DNA from: Sediminibacterium sp. Gen4
Lineage (GTDB): Bacteria; Bacteroidota; Bacteroidia; Chitinophagales; Chitinophagaceae
Reading direction: 5' to 3'
DNA: 64,000 nt
Assembly (NCBI GenBank): GCA_013391385.1
Contig: JACBFI010000006.1
Coordinates: 62,001-126,000, forward strand
Part shown: in pieces, positions 1 to 8,130 of the stretch
Layout of the letters: every line of letters begins with the position of its first letter
How positions within the stretch are numbered: position 1 is the stretch's first letter
Notes under the pieces: model-generated
Databases searched by the model: none
What the model saw: the letters and a program-made list of their open reading frames with translations, nothing else
Told to the model about the DNA's origin: nothing
Translations under genes and position numbers: made by a program

Positions 1-1177
1 CTAGTGTTGCCGCTTCTCTGAAAACACCACCCAAACGGGCTCCTACATCCTGACCATATAAAATAGCTTCCGGGTATTCTTCCATCAGTTCTTCTATGGC
101 ATGCAGTGCGGCATCCACCATCAATACTTTCTCGCCGTTCTTTGGACTGCGCTGGCCTTTTTCTTCTGTTACCGGTGTGGGTGCAAACACATGTGCTGCT
201 ACCGAACGTGGATCGGGATCAGGTGCTGCTTGTGCACGCTGAAAATCTGCCAATACTTTTTCTTCTGCCTGCTTTTCAATATCTGTAATCACATGTTCGG
301 CAATACCTACATCCGTGAGTAATAATCTTAATTTAGGAAGCGGATCATACAACCCATGCTTCAATAAATCTTCTCTGCTTCTATAAAACTCTCGTCGAAC
401 ACCACTGGTATGATGCCCCAACAAAGGCACTTTAGCATGTACCAATGCAGGTTTTCTCTCCGCACGTGTATAGGCAATGGCTTCTGTCATGGTTTCATAA
501 CTGCGAATAAAATCGCTACCATCACATTGCCATCTTCTCAACCCTTTAAACCCTTGTGCATAATCATACGCATTCATGGCTCTTACTTCTTCAGCAGAAG
601 CACTGATGCTCCATTGATTATCCTGCACCAAATAAATTATAGGTAATTGTTTGAGCACTGCAAACTGTAAGGCTTCACTCACTTCTCCCTCCGTAACACT
701 CCCATCGCCTAATGAACAAATGACAATGGGTAATTGTCCATCAACACTGCGTAACTTATCACTTTGTATTCTTTCCAGATATTGTATCCCCTGCGCCAAT
801 CCTGTGGTAGGAATGGTTTGCATACCAGTGGCACTACTTTGATGGATGATAGATGGACGATTTTCATCTCTGCTGCTAGGGTGACAGTAATAGGATCGTC
901 CTCCGGAAAAAGGGTCTTCTTTTTTTGCTAACAATTGCAACATCAACTCATAAGGCTGAAACCCGATGGATAACATGATGCTATCATCTCTATAATAAGG
1001 ACTTACCCAATCGCAAGGCAACAACTGCATACCGGTTGCCAGTTGAATGGCTTCATGTCCGCGAGAGGTGGAATGTACATATTTACAGATCTGTCTATTC
1101 GCATCATAGGTATCACACATGGACTTTGCGGTGACCATGAGTTGATATGCTTTCAGTAATAATTCCGGAGTCAACAT
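1..1177 (-). CDS. Fused alpha/beta thiamine-diphosphate 2-oxoacid dehydrogenase E1 (partial)
   Basis: This is the N-terminal part of an E1 component that decarboxylates a 2-oxoacid (branched-chain oxoacid or pyruvate type) for a lipoamide-dependent dehydrogenase complex in the cytoplasm. The frame is open from an ATG at 1177 to the window edge, about 392 codons. Residues 1 to about 340 look like an E1 alpha subunit. The thiamine-diphosphate motif begins with GDGS near residue 157 and is followed by EGEVSEALQFA and a QDNQWSIS segment. From about residue 350 a typical E1 beta start follows in the same frame (VLMVDAALHAIEELM, then YGQDVGARLGGVF). Alpha and beta are therefore fused, as is known in Bacteroidota. 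Which oxoacid is used cannot be read from this fragment. The FAH-family gene lies 28 bases upstream on the same strand, so the two may be co-transcribed. Confidence 0.9.
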   Translation of the reverse strand, partial: MLTPELLLKAYQLMVTAKSMCDTYDANRQICKYVHSTSRGHEAIQLATGMQLLPCDWVSPYYRDDSIMLSIGFQPYELMLQLLAKKEDPFSGGRSYYCHPSSRDENRPSIIHQSSATGMQTIPTTGLAQGIQYLERIQSDKLRSVDGQLPIVICSLGDGSVTEGEVSEALQFAVLKQLPIIYLVQDNQWSISASAEEVRAMNAYDYAQGFKGLRRWQCDGSDFIRSYETMTEAIAYTRAERKPALVHAKVPLLGHHTSGVRREFYRSREDLLKHGLYDPLPKLRLLLTDVGIAEHVITDIEKQAEEKVLADFQRAQAAPDPDPRSVAAHVFAPTPVTEEKGQRSPKNGEKVLMVDAALHAIEELMEEYPEAILYGQDVGARLGGVFREAATL

Positions 1178-1205
1178 GAATTAGACGATCTTCTTTTCCT
1201 GATGA

Positions 1206-1817
1206 TTATTTGATCTCGAGTTCAAACATTTTTTCTTCTTTGAGATACCCTTCCAATACGTCTCCAACTACACATTCACCTACACCGGAAGGTGTTCCTG
1301 TAAAAATCAAATCCCCAATATTGAGTGAAAAATATTGGGATACATGTGCTATGATGTAATCACAAGAAAAGATCATGTCAGCGGTATTACCATCCTGAAC
1401 CAGTTCCTTATTTTTCTTCATGGAGAACTGAATCGGTGAGCTCATGAATTCGGGCCGAATAGGCACCCATTTTCCTACTATGGCAGATTGATCCCAGGCT
1501 TTCGCTTTTTCCCAAGGCAGTCCTTTCTTTTTCAGTTCTGCCTGAATATCTCTGGCGGTAAAGTCGATTCCTACCGTAATAGCATCATAGTATTTTGATG
1601 CCTGATGCTCTTGAACATATTTACCATTCTTAGAAACCCTGAGCACCAACTCTGCTTCATAGTGAAGCTCATTGGTAAATTCAGGATAATAAAAAGGGGC
1701 ATTAGGCTGAAGCAGGGCAGATTTTGGCTTCATGAAAATAACGGGCTCCTCCGGAACTGCATTTCCCAGTTCCTTGGCATGATCTGCATAATTCCTGCCT
1801 ACACAAAAAATTTTCAT
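1206..1817 (-). CDS. Fumarylacetoacetate hydrolase (FAH) family protein
   Basis: A 203-residue cytoplasmic enzyme of the FAH superfamily, which hydrolyses or decarboxylates beta-diketone or oxaloacetate-like acids using a divalent metal. The sequence shows the family start (MKIFCVGRNYADHAKEL), the metal-binding glutamates in HYEAELVLRV, the GIDFTARDIQ segment and the conserved FTGTPSGVG near the C-terminus. The length matches the short single-domain members (YcgM/FAHD1-like), which often act as acylpyruvase or oxaloacetate decarboxylase. The exact substrate is inference. It lies between pth and the E1 gene on the same strand. The stop is 28 bases from the E1 start, suggesting a shared transcript. 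Confidence 0.88.
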   Translation of the reverse strand: MKIFCVGRNYADHAKELGNAVPEEPVIFMKPKSALLQPNAPFYYPEFTNELHYEAELVLRVSKNGKYVQEHQASKYYDAITVGIDFTARDIQAELKKKGLPWEKAKAWDQSAIVGKWVPIRPEFMSSPIQFSMKKNKELVQDGNTADMIFSCDYIIAHVSQYFSLNIGDLIFTGTPSGVGECVVGDVLEGYLKEEKMFELEIK

Positions 1818-1946
1818 ACGCGTACGTTTATCATGTTAACCAGACATCTTTTCACATCTATTCCTGAAAAGGATGGATGTTTTTCACAGAATTATGGTAA
1901 TGATAATGTCTTATTAAGATATAATAACGTCTGAAACAGACTAATA

Positions 1947-2522
1947 TTATAAGAAATTGAGGTTATTTACCTGGCTCATGGTTTTCTCCAACCCAATGGT
2001 TGCAAATGACTCAATAATTTCGATAGATTTCTCAATCTTAGACTGGATAATTTTTTGTTCATCCGGCAACCACCTGCCTAGCACAAACTCAACCTGACGT
2101 CCTTTGGGGAACTGATTGCCAATACCAAAACGAAGTTTGGGATATTGGTCTGTACCCAAAGTCAGTTGAATATCTTTTAATCCATTATGCCCTGCATCAG
2201 AGCCAGAGCCCCGTAACCTTAATTTGCTCAAAGGTAAAGCCAGATCATCCACAATAGTGAGTGTACGACTGATATCAATCCCTTCTTTGTCCATCCAATA
2301 TTTCATCGCTTTTCCACTCAAGTTCATATATGTGGTGGGCTTGATACAAATAAATACACGTCCCTTCCATTTCACTTCAGCAACTTCTGCTAAACGATCT
2401 AGTTTGAAAAAAGTACCATGTTTCAACACAAATGCACTCACTACATCAAAGCCAATGTTATGACGAGTATGTTTGTATTCATCTCCAATATTACCTAGCC
2501 CAACGATCAAAAATTTATTCAT
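1947..2522 (-). CDS. pth: Aminoacyl-tRNA (peptidyl-tRNA) hydrolase
   Basis: Pth cleaves peptidyl-tRNA released by stalled ribosomes and recycles the tRNA. The 191-residue reading from MNKFLIVGLGNIGDEY matches the family length and shows the G-N-G-x-Y-x-x-T-R-H-N-x-G active-site block (HTRHNIGFDVV), KPTTYMNLSG and the DDLALPLSKLRLR-GSGSDAGHNGLK region. The open frame extends to 2615, but the extra N-terminus is not family-like, so the start at 2522 is preferred. A TAnnTTTG-type element (2530-2537, minus strand) lies 7 bases upstream of this ATG. The histidine kinase starts divergently 74 bases away. Together with prs and rplY nearby, this resembles the prs-rplY-pth grouping seen in many bacteria, here interrupted by the kinase. 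Confidence 0.95.
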   Translation of the reverse strand: MNKFLIVGLGNIGDEYKHTRHNIGFDVVSAFVLKHGTFFKLDRLAEVAEVKWKGRVFICIKPTTYMNLSGKAMKYWMDKEGIDISRTLTIVDDLALPLSKLRLRGSGSDAGHNGLKDIQLTLGTDQYPKLRFGIGNQFPKGRQVEFVLGRWLPDEQKIIQSKIEKSIEIIESFATIGLEKTMSQVNNLNFL

Positions 2523-2529
2523 AGACAGG

Positions 2530-2537
2530 CAAAAATA
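2530..2537 (-). promoter_or_regulatory. Bacteroidota -7 element of pth (TATTTTTG)
   Basis: On the minus strand the sequence TATTTTTG fits the Bacteroidota primary-sigma -7 consensus TAnnTTTG and ends 7 bases before the pth ATG. No TTG was found at the usual 17-23 base distance, so only half of the promoter is visible. Confidence 0.45.
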
Positions 2538-2596
2538 AACAAGAGTTTTCTCAGTAGATGACTTAATTTTCATGGGCGCAATGGATAAATAGAGAC

Positions 2597-3886
2597 ATGT
2601 ACATTCCCCAGACAATCAGAAACATATTAGATTTTGGCATTCACGCCACTTTAGACCCCATTGAATTAAAGAAAACAAGGGTTTTGAATCTTTGTGTTTT
2701 GTTGGGAATGCTTCATAATTTGGTTTTTATACCTATTAATCTTTATGAAGGACATTTCTGGAATGTTGGATTACTGGTATTGAATTTTACGGGTGGATTG
2801 ATTTTTCTACTGATTAATTATTACAAGTACATTCAAACAGCTCGTCTAATTTTGAGTCTTTTATCTACTGCGAGTCTTTGTTTAAGTGCTATTAAGTTTC
2901 AAAATGGTAATGAATATTTCCTAATTACCAATTTGGTAATCATTAATATCATTTTTAAAAAGCCTATACTGATTAGTATATTTTCTATACTCACTATTTT
3001 TTGTTTTGTTTTTATCCGTGTTAACGATACCAGTATTTGGATGTATGAGGCATTTCCCGAATACAGAGTAAAAATTAATATGACCAGTGCGCTGATTCTG
3101 GCTTTTCTTGGGCTTCTGTATTATCGATATGAACAAATCTTTTACGAGAAGGAGTTACAAGACAGTCAACTTAAGCTGGAGAAAAAAAATGCAGAACTAG
3201 AAGAGTCGAATACCACCAAAGAGAAACTCTTTTCCATCATCGCCCATGACCTCCGTTCTCCTATTGCACAACTCCGCAATACATTGGACTTAGTGAACAG
3301 ACAACTGTTAACCCCGGAAGAATTTAATAAGCTTACCGAGCATGTGTCGATACAAGTAAAACAATTACAAGGCGGTCTTGACAATTTGTTGAAATGGAGC
3401 AATAGTCAGCTAGAAGGTATTGAGGCGAAACCGGAAAAAGTTGATTTTAAACATATGATGGGTTTGGTATTATCCATGATGGAAGCTGAGCTTGAAAACA
3501 AAGAGATCAAGGTGAGTGTACAGTCTGAAGGGGGACCGATTTGGGCAGATCCTGATCATTTACAACTGGTTTTGAGGAATCTACTATCCAATGCTATCAA
3601 ATACAGTTATAAAAATCAAACCATAGATATTCATCATTATACCCGTAACCATGAAGTAATGATTTCGATAGCAGATCAGGGAGATGGAATGGATAAGTTG
3701 TTACGCGAGCATGTTTTCTCTTCTGCCAATATCATTTCAAAAAGGGGCACACTGAATGAAAAAGGAACAGGACTGGGTTTAAAACTCTGTAAAGAATTTG
3801 TTGAGAAGAATAGAGGTAGAATTTGGGTAGAAGAAAATCAACCCAAGGGCACCATATTCTTTGTGTCATTTCCTGCTACGATATAA
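2597..3886 (+). CDS. Membrane sensor histidine kinase
   Basis: A 429-residue two-component kinase. Residues about 30-175 hold roughly six hydrophobic segments and no recognisable periplasmic sensor domain. A charged coiled-coil linker (KNAELEESNTTKEKL) leads into the HisKA domain with the phosphoacceptor histidine at residue 217 (FSIIAHDLRSPIAQL). The HATPase domain has its N box (NLLSNAIKYS), G1 box (ADQGDGM) and G2 box (GTGLGLKLCKEFVEKN). No response regulator is adjacent, so this is an orphan kinase. Its signal is unknown. It is transcribed divergently from pth and convergently with rplY, with a strong terminator after its 3' end. Confidence 0.9.
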   Translation: MYIPQTIRNILDFGIHATLDPIELKKTRVLNLCVLLGMLHNLVFIPINLYEGHFWNVGLLVLNFTGGLIFLLINYYKYIQTARLILSLLSTASLCLSAIKFQNGNEYFLITNLVIINIIFKKPILISIFSILTIFCFVFIRVNDTSIWMYEAFPEYRVKINMTSALILAFLGLLYYRYEQIFYEKELQDSQLKLEKKNAELEESNTTKEKLFSIIAHDLRSPIAQLRNTLDLVNRQLLTPEEFNKLTEHVSIQVKQLQGGLDNLLKWSNSQLEGIEAKPEKVDFKHMMGLVLSMMEAELENKEIKVSVQSEGGPIWADPDHLQLVLRNLLSNAIKYSYKNQTIDIHHYTRNHEVMISIADQGDGMDKLLREHVFSSANIISKRGTLNEKGTGLGLKLCKEFVEKNRGRIWVEENQPKGTIFFVSFPATI

Positions 3887-3915
3887 CAGAGAGGGTGTCT
3901 GAAAAGAAAATAAGT

Positions 3916-3953
3916 AGCTTATGGTTCATGGCTTATGGTCAATGGTCTACAGC
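3916..3953 (+). repeat. Single-arm copy of the CTTATGGTTCATGG word repeat
   Basis: After the kinase stop codon the DNA reads as short repeated words (GCTTATGGTTCATGGC, TTATGGTCAATGG). The same words in rearranged order, and inverted, make up the repeats at 8093-8128, 23231-23370 and 42311-42436. Here no matching second arm was found, so it is a solo or decayed copy. Confidence 0.6.
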
Positions 3954-3959
3954 AAAAGA

Positions 3960-3993
3960 AAGAGGCTGTATCAAACTTTTGACACAGCCTCTT
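3960..3993. terminator. Bidirectional terminator between the kinase and rplY
   Basis: Arms of 16 bases, 3960-3975 and 3978-3993 (AAGAGGCTGTATCAAA against TTTGACACAGCCTCTT), pair with one mismatch and are followed by ATTTT. It lies between two convergent genes and can stop transcription from both sides. Confidence 0.75.
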
Positions 3994-4014
3994 ATTTTCA
4001 TAAGTATGTTCAAC

Positions 4015-4605
4015 TTATTTTTTCTTCTCTTCTTTTGCAGCAGTTGCTTCTTCTTGTTTCAGCTGACGAGTCATTACTACTGAAGCAATTGGAATACGTG
4101 GAGAGTTCAAAATCTCCATATTATCTGCTTTTACATCTTCTACGCGGACGTTACCGTTCAGTTCAAGATTGGTAATGTCTACTGAAATGTTTTCTTTCAG
4201 ATCTTTAGGGAAAGCTTTTACTTTCAATGCTTTCATTTTTGTAACCAGCTTACCACCTTCTTTCACACCCACAGAAGTACCTGTAAATTTGAGTGGCAGT
4301 GTAGCGACTACTTTTTTGTCATCCACCAACTCTAATAAATCAACATGGATCAGTGAGTCTTCTACTTTATCAAACTGAAGATCTTTCAGAATGCATTTGT
4401 AAGTTTTACCATCCACTTTAACCTCGGCCAGCTGAAATTCACTTGTGTAAACCAAAGGCTTGAAAGCCTTTGCAGGAGCAAAGAAATTGATCTCCTGTGC
4501 ACCCCCGTAAATTACACCTGGCACGTTTTCCTGAGAGCGAATCTGGCGGGCGGCTTTTTTGCCATGTTCGGTCCTCAGTTGTCCTTCGATTGTAATTGTT
4601 TTCAT
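4015..4605 (-). CDS. rplY: 50S ribosomal protein L25 (general stress protein Ctc type)
   Basis: A 196-residue L25 of the long CTC type, which binds 5S rRNA in the large ribosomal subunit. The N-terminal L25 domain reads MKTITIEGQLRTEHGKKAARQ with the conserved VPGVIYGG. The C-terminal TL5/CTC beta domain follows (LPLKFTGTSVGVKEGG, ISVDITNLELN). The open frame reaches 4626, but the start at 4605 gives the normal N-terminus. A TACTTTTG -7 element lies upstream (4624-4631, minus strand). The C-terminus is a lysine/alanine-rich tail, common in this family. prs lies upstream on the same strand across a long inverted repeat. Confidence 0.95.
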   Translation of the reverse strand: MKTITIEGQLRTEHGKKAARQIRSQENVPGVIYGGAQEINFFAPAKAFKPLVYTSEFQLAEVKVDGKTYKCILKDLQFDKVEDSLIHVDLLELVDDKKVVATLPLKFTGTSVGVKEGGKLVTKMKALKVKAFPKDLKENISVDITNLELNGNVRVEDVKADNMEILNSPRIPIASVVMTRQLKQEEATAAKEEKKK

Positions 4606-4623
4606 ATTTAAAATTTTGGACGG

Positions 4624-4631
4624 CAAAAGTA
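4624..4631 (-). promoter_or_regulatory. Bacteroidota -7 element of rplY (TACTTTTG)
   Basis: TACTTTTG on the minus strand matches TAnnTTTG and lies 18 bases upstream of the rplY ATG. No clear -33 TTG is seen at the expected distance. It suggests that rplY has its own promoter after the prs-rplY inverted repeat. Confidence 0.45.
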
Positions 4632-4650
4632 GGGAAAATCTGACGATTTT

Positions 4651-4797
4651 AAGCTACCAGCTTCGAGCCACGAGCTACGAGCCTAAAATAAAATTTAAAA
4701 TTCATTACAAAATATTGATAATCAATAATTTGTAATGAATTTTAAATAATATGAAAACTAAAAGCTAGCGGCTCGTAGCTCGTAGCTCAAAGCTCCT
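4651..4797. repeat. Long two-level inverted repeat, GAGCTACGAGC word family
   Basis: The outer left arm (4651-4683: AAGCTACCAGCTTCGAGCCA and then CGAGCTACGAGCC) pairs with the outer right arm (about 4770-4797: GGCTCGTAGCTCGTAGCTC and then AAAGCTCC). Inside these, ATTTAAAATTCATTACAAA pairs with TTTGTAATGAATTTTAAAT around a short TATTGATAATCAATA core that is itself palindromic. The whole prs-rplY gap is thus one hairpin. The right arm starts directly at the prs stop codon (4796-4798). It could terminate or attenuate the prs transcript before rplY. Confidence 0.8.
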
Positions 4798-5749
4798 ACC
4801 CTCTTCCCTTCAATTGAGAATGAATAAAAAGGCTGGTGATGCTTTTATTTTCATATGCATTGCGGATGGCAATGGCGAAAAGGTCGGCTACGGAAATTAC
4901 TTTGATCTTGGGAGAATCCTTTTTTAAAGGGATGGTATCACATACGACTAACTCCTCCAATACACTATCCTCAATATTTTCGTAGGCTTTACCGCTTAGT
5001 ACCGGGTGAGTAATGAGTGCTCGTACACTTCTGGCACCCTTTTCTTTTAATAATCCTGCAGCCTTAGCAAGGGTACCCCCTGTATCACAGATATCATCTA
5101 CCAATACAATATCACGATCTGTTACATCACCAATCACAACCATGCTGGCAATTTCATTGGCACGTTTACGATGCTTATCACAAATCACCATTTCTGCATT
5201 GAAGTAACTAGCAATCTCTCTTACACGGTTGGTACTTCCTACATCCGGAGCTGCGAATGTCAGGTTTTGCAATTTCAGTTGCTCGATATAAGGAATGAAA
5301 ATGGCTGAACTATCTAAATGATCCACCGGTACATCAAAAAACGCCTGAATTTGAGCGGCGTGGAGATCCATGGTTATCACCCTGTCCGCTCCGGCTGCTT
5401 CCAATAGAGTTGCTATAAGTTTGGAGCCAATTGCGACCCTGGGTTTATCCTTTCGGTCTTGGCGGGCAAAACCATAATAAGGTATTACCGCAATGATTTT
5501 ATAAGCACTGGCACGTTTGGCAGCATCGATCATCAGGAGTAATTCCATCAGGTTATCGGTGGGTGCATAAGTGCTTTGAACAAGGAAAACATAATCGCCG
5601 CGAATACTTTCCAGAAAGATGGGCTGAAATTCACCGTCACTGAATTTCTGAATATTGATTTTTCCGATGGGGGCGCCGAAACGCTGTGCTATTTTTTCTG
5701 CCAGCACTTGAGATCCTGTACCGGAGAAAATCTTGACAGATGGATTCAT
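4796..5749 (-). CDS. prs: Ribose-phosphate pyrophosphokinase
   Basis: Prs makes PRPP from ribose 5-phosphate and ATP for purine, pyrimidine, histidine, tryptophan and NAD synthesis. The 317-residue protein has the family length. It shows the ATP-binding flexible-loop region (YYGFARQDRKDKPRVAIG), ITMDLHAAQIQAFFDVPVDHL, and the PRPP-binding loop VLVDDICDTGGTLAKAA. The start MNPSVKIFSGTGSQ is the first Met of the conserved N-terminus. The stop codon abuts the right arm of the 4651-4797 inverted repeat. rplY follows on the same strand, a very common pairing. Confidence 0.96.
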   Translation of the reverse strand: MNPSVKIFSGTGSQVLAEKIAQRFGAPIGKINIQKFSDGEFQPIFLESIRGDYVFLVQSTYAPTDNLMELLLMIDAAKRASAYKIIAVIPYYGFARQDRKDKPRVAIGSKLIATLLEAAGADRVITMDLHAAQIQAFFDVPVDHLDSSAIFIPYIEQLKLQNLTFAAPDVGSTNRVREIASYFNAEMVICDKHRKRANEIASMVVIGDVTDRDIVLVDDICDTGGTLAKAAGLLKEKGARSVRALITHPVLSGKAYENIEDSVLEELVVCDTIPLKKDSPKIKVISVADLFAIAIRNAYENKSITSLFIHSQLKGRG

Positions 5750-5822
5750 AATTGCAGGAATGAGCGGCGAAGATAGAGATTAGGTTCACAAATTTTCATT
5801 TGAAATTTTCAATTTTTTTACA

Positions 5823-6512
5823 ATGCAAAAAAATACCATCAAAGATTGGGCTACCGATGACCAACCACGTCAGAAACTGCTTCATAAAGGAGCTGAAAAT
5901 CTCAGTGATTCTGAATTATTAGCCATTCTTATCAACAATGGCATACCCGGAAAATCGGCATTAGAGCTTGCAAAAGACCTGCTGAGTCAGTGTAACCATG
6001 ATCTCAATACCATGGGTAGACTTTCTGTTCAATCGCTTTGCAAGCTGAAGATTAAAGGTTTAGGACCGGCAAAAGCCATTCATATTACCGCCGCACTGGA
6101 ACTGGGTTTGCGCAGACATTTGAGTCATGTTAAGAAAGAAGTGATCAAAAGCAGCAGTGATATTGCTGATTACTTGAGAGCAAAATTGGGTCACAAGCCC
6201 AAAGAAGTATTTGGTGTACTTTTTTTAAACCGCAGCAATAAAGTGATCGCCTTTGAACACATGAGTGAAGGTGGTATCACCGGCACGGTAGTAGATATTC
6301 GAATTATTTTAAAAAAAGCATTGCTGCATGAATCAGTATCCATGGTGATATGTCACAATCATCCCAGTGGCAACTTGGATCCTAGTACAGCAGATGAACT
6401 CATCACCAAAAAAATCAAGGAAGCGAGCTTATTACTCGATATCAGATTATTGGATCATATCATTGTAAGTAATGAAGGACATTACAGCTTTGCAGATCAT
6501 GGTAAACTCTGA
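5823..6512 (+). CDS. radC: RadC-family JAB/MPN domain protein
   Basis: A 229-residue RadC homologue. An N-terminal UPF0758 / helix-hairpin-helix region (GAENLSDSELLAILINNG, then KIKGLGPAKAIHI) is followed by the JAB metalloprotease-like domain, with the zinc-binding HxHx(n)D signature in CHNHPSGNLDPSTAD at about residue 178. The historic name implies DNA repair, but that role is not established, and a metal-dependent peptidase or nucleic-acid role remains open. It is divergent from prs (73 bases) and convergent with the DUF3467 gene, with only 8 bases between the stops. Confidence 0.93.
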   Translation: MQKNTIKDWATDDQPRQKLLHKGAENLSDSELLAILINNGIPGKSALELAKDLLSQCNHDLNTMGRLSVQSLCKLKIKGLGPAKAIHITAALELGLRRHLSHVKKEVIKSSSDIADYLRAKLGHKPKEVFGVLFLNRSNKVIAFEHMSEGGITGTVVDIRIILKKALLHESVSMVICHNHPSGNLDPSTADELITKKIKEASLLLDIRLLDHIIVSNEGHYSFADHGKL

Positions 6513-6520
6513 ACCCTGTA

Positions 6521-6826
6521 TCAGGCTTGTGCTGTTGGACCACCAAAATTCATGGGAATTTCAATATGCTCCAGATCCTGAATAGAACCATTGGCAGCTT
6601 CAAAACGTGCAATATTTTCTTCCAACGCTTTCATAAAACGCTTGGCGTGCATGGGTGTAAAGATGATGCGTGATTTTACGCGGCTCTTAGGAGTACCGGG
6701 CATTACGTTTACAAAATCAATCACAAACTCTGCATTACTATGCGTGATGATGGCAAGATTCGCATATTCACCTTCCGCCATTTCTTCACTGATCTCAATA
6801 TTCAACTGATTGGGTTGCTGTTCCAT
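6521..6826 (-). CDS. DUF3467 domain protein
   Basis: A 101-residue protein of the DUF3467 family. The conserved features are EGEYANLAIITHSNAEFVIDF, the PGTPKSRVKSRIIFTP segment and HAKRFMKALEENIARFE. There is no signal peptide, so it is cytoplasmic. The family is widespread in Bacteroidota and other phyla and has no proven function. A TATTTTTG -7 element precedes it (6845-6852, minus strand). Confidence 0.88.
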   Translation of the reverse strand: MEQQPNQLNIEISEEMAEGEYANLAIITHSNAEFVIDFVNVMPGTPKSRVKSRIIFTPMHAKRFMKALEENIARFEAANGSIQDLEHIEIPMNFGGPTAQA

Positions 6827-7153
6827 TATAATGATTTAAGGGATCAAAAATAAGCTATTAATGTTGTGCACTTAATAAAAAGGAGAAGGCCGGTAAGACT
6901 ACCGGCCATTCTCATGTGCATGATAAACTATAAAAACTGAAAACGAGTGAAAAGTTTAATAACTGGTAATGAATTTAGCGTTTTTTTTCTTTTCCTAAAA
7001 AATTATAGCCTTTTTATTCAATTTTTTTTATCGGGTATCCATCCCTTGCCAAGAAGCTAACAGTTGTTCATTCATCAAAAGGTTTAGACATTAAAAAAAT
7101 CAACATGTATCAATAAAGAATTTACATACCTAGCTTTTAAATACTTTTGCGCC
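6827..7153. other. Intergenic region between the DUF3467 gene and folD
   Basis: This 327-base AT-rich gap separates two divergent genes. It contains the DUF3467 -7 element at 6845-6852 (minus strand), a perfect hairpin at 6888-6907 (8-base arms GGCCGGTA and TACCGGCC around AGAC) and the folD -7 element TACTTTTG at 7142-7149. The hairpin lacks a T-run on either side, so it looks more like a leader structure or protein site than a terminator. Between about 6930 and 7130 I see only T-rich and A-rich tracts and no gene. Confidence 0.6.
7142..7149 (+). promoter_or_regulatory. Bacteroidota -7 element of folD (TACTTTTG)
   Basis: TACTTTTG matches TAnnTTTG and ends only 4 bases before the folD ATG, so the transcript would start at or very near the start codon (leaderless or nearly so). 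The -33 region is weak. Confidence 0.5.
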
Positions 7154-8035
7154 ATGTTAGTATTAGATGGTAAAATAGCTGCCGCCGCAGTCAAGGAATC
7201 CCTAAAAATCAAAACCGCTCAATTGGCGGCTGAAGGAAAAAGAAAACCACATTTGGCAGCCATTTTAGTGGGTAATAACGGAGCCAGTGAAACCTATGTA
7301 GCCAGTAAAGTAAAAAACTGCGAGGAAACAGGCTTTGCATCTACCCTCATCAGACTAGCAGATACGATTGATGAAGCTTCCTTATTATCAACCATTCACG
7401 AACTCAATAGCAATCCCTCTATTGATGGTATTTTGGTTCAGTTACCATTGCCCAAACAAATCAGTGAGCAAAAAGTGATTGAAGCGATTGATCCTTTAAA
7501 AGATGTAGATGGTTTTCATCCCATCAATGTCGGTAAGTTGGTTCAGGGACTTTCTACATTCATACCAGCCACTCCTTACGGTATCATGTTGATGCTGGAA
7601 CATTATAAAATTGAAACAAAAGGAAAACATGCAATCGTAATCGGCAGAAGCAATATTGTGGGCAGACCCATGAGTATTCTTTTAAGCAGTAATCTCAAAC
7701 AAGGTAATTGCACCGTTACGATTTGTCATTCGCATACCCCGAATTTGAAAGAACTTTGTCTGCAAGCTGATATCATTGTTGCAGCTTTAGGCAGACCCGG
7801 ATTTGTTACTGCAGATATGGTAAAACCCGGTGCAGTGATTATTGATGTAGGCATCACCCGTGTAGACGACAGTACCGCCAAAAAAGGATTTCGGATCAAA
7901 GGAGATGTTGCTTATGAAGAAGTAGCTACCAAGGCATCAGCTATTACCCCGGTTCCGGGAGGAGTAGGATTGATGACCATTGCAGGGTTGTTGAAAAATA
8001 CGATGCAGGCTTACGAGCAGAGGGCTGATAGCTAA
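7154..8035 (+). CDS. folD: Methylenetetrahydrofolate dehydrogenase / cyclohydrolase
   Basis: FolD converts 5,10-methylene-THF to 10-formyl-THF using NADP in two steps, supplying one-carbon units for purines and formyl-Met. The 293-residue protein has the full family set: the YVASKVKNCEETGF segment with the catalytic Tyr and Lys near residue 50, DGILVQLPLPKQI, PATPYGIMLMLEHY, the nucleotide-binding VIGRSNIVGRPMSILL, and ITPVPGGVGLMTIAGLLKNT. The last residues (RADS) and the stop codon are encoded by the start of the word repeat that fills the gap to queE (GCTGATAGCTAATAGGG). The natural C-terminus may therefore have been remodelled by that repeat. Confidence 0.97.
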   Translation: MLVLDGKIAAAAVKESLKIKTAQLAAEGKRKPHLAAILVGNNGASETYVASKVKNCEETGFASTLIRLADTIDEASLLSTIHELNSNPSIDGILVQLPLPKQISEQKVIEAIDPLKDVDGFHPINVGKLVQGLSTFIPATPYGIMLMLEHYKIETKGKHAIVIGRSNIVGRPMSILLSSNLKQGNCTVTICHSHTPNLKELCLQADIIVAALGRPGFVTADMVKPGAVIIDVGITRVDDSTAKKGFRIKGDVAYEEVATKASAITPVPGGVGLMTIAGLLKNTMQAYEQRADS

Positions 8036-8128
8036 TAGGGAATAGCTTATAGAAAAAGAAATATCTCATATGCAGCAATCAATTGTTCACAACTATAAGC
8101 TATATGCCATGAACCATAAGCCATAAGC
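8024..8128. repeat. Inverted repeat, CTATAAGCCATGA word family, copy 1
   Basis: The left arm (8024-8052) begins inside the folD coding sequence and overlaps its stop. The right arm (8093-8128) ends 2 bases before the queE ATG. AATAGCTTATAG (8041-8052) pairs with CTATAAGCTATA (8093-8104) with one mismatch. The right arm then continues with TGCCATGAACCATAAGCCAT, the inverse of the words at 3916-3953. Apart from two bases, the folD-queE gap consists of this element. Confidence 0.75.
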
Positions 8129-8130
8129 AA

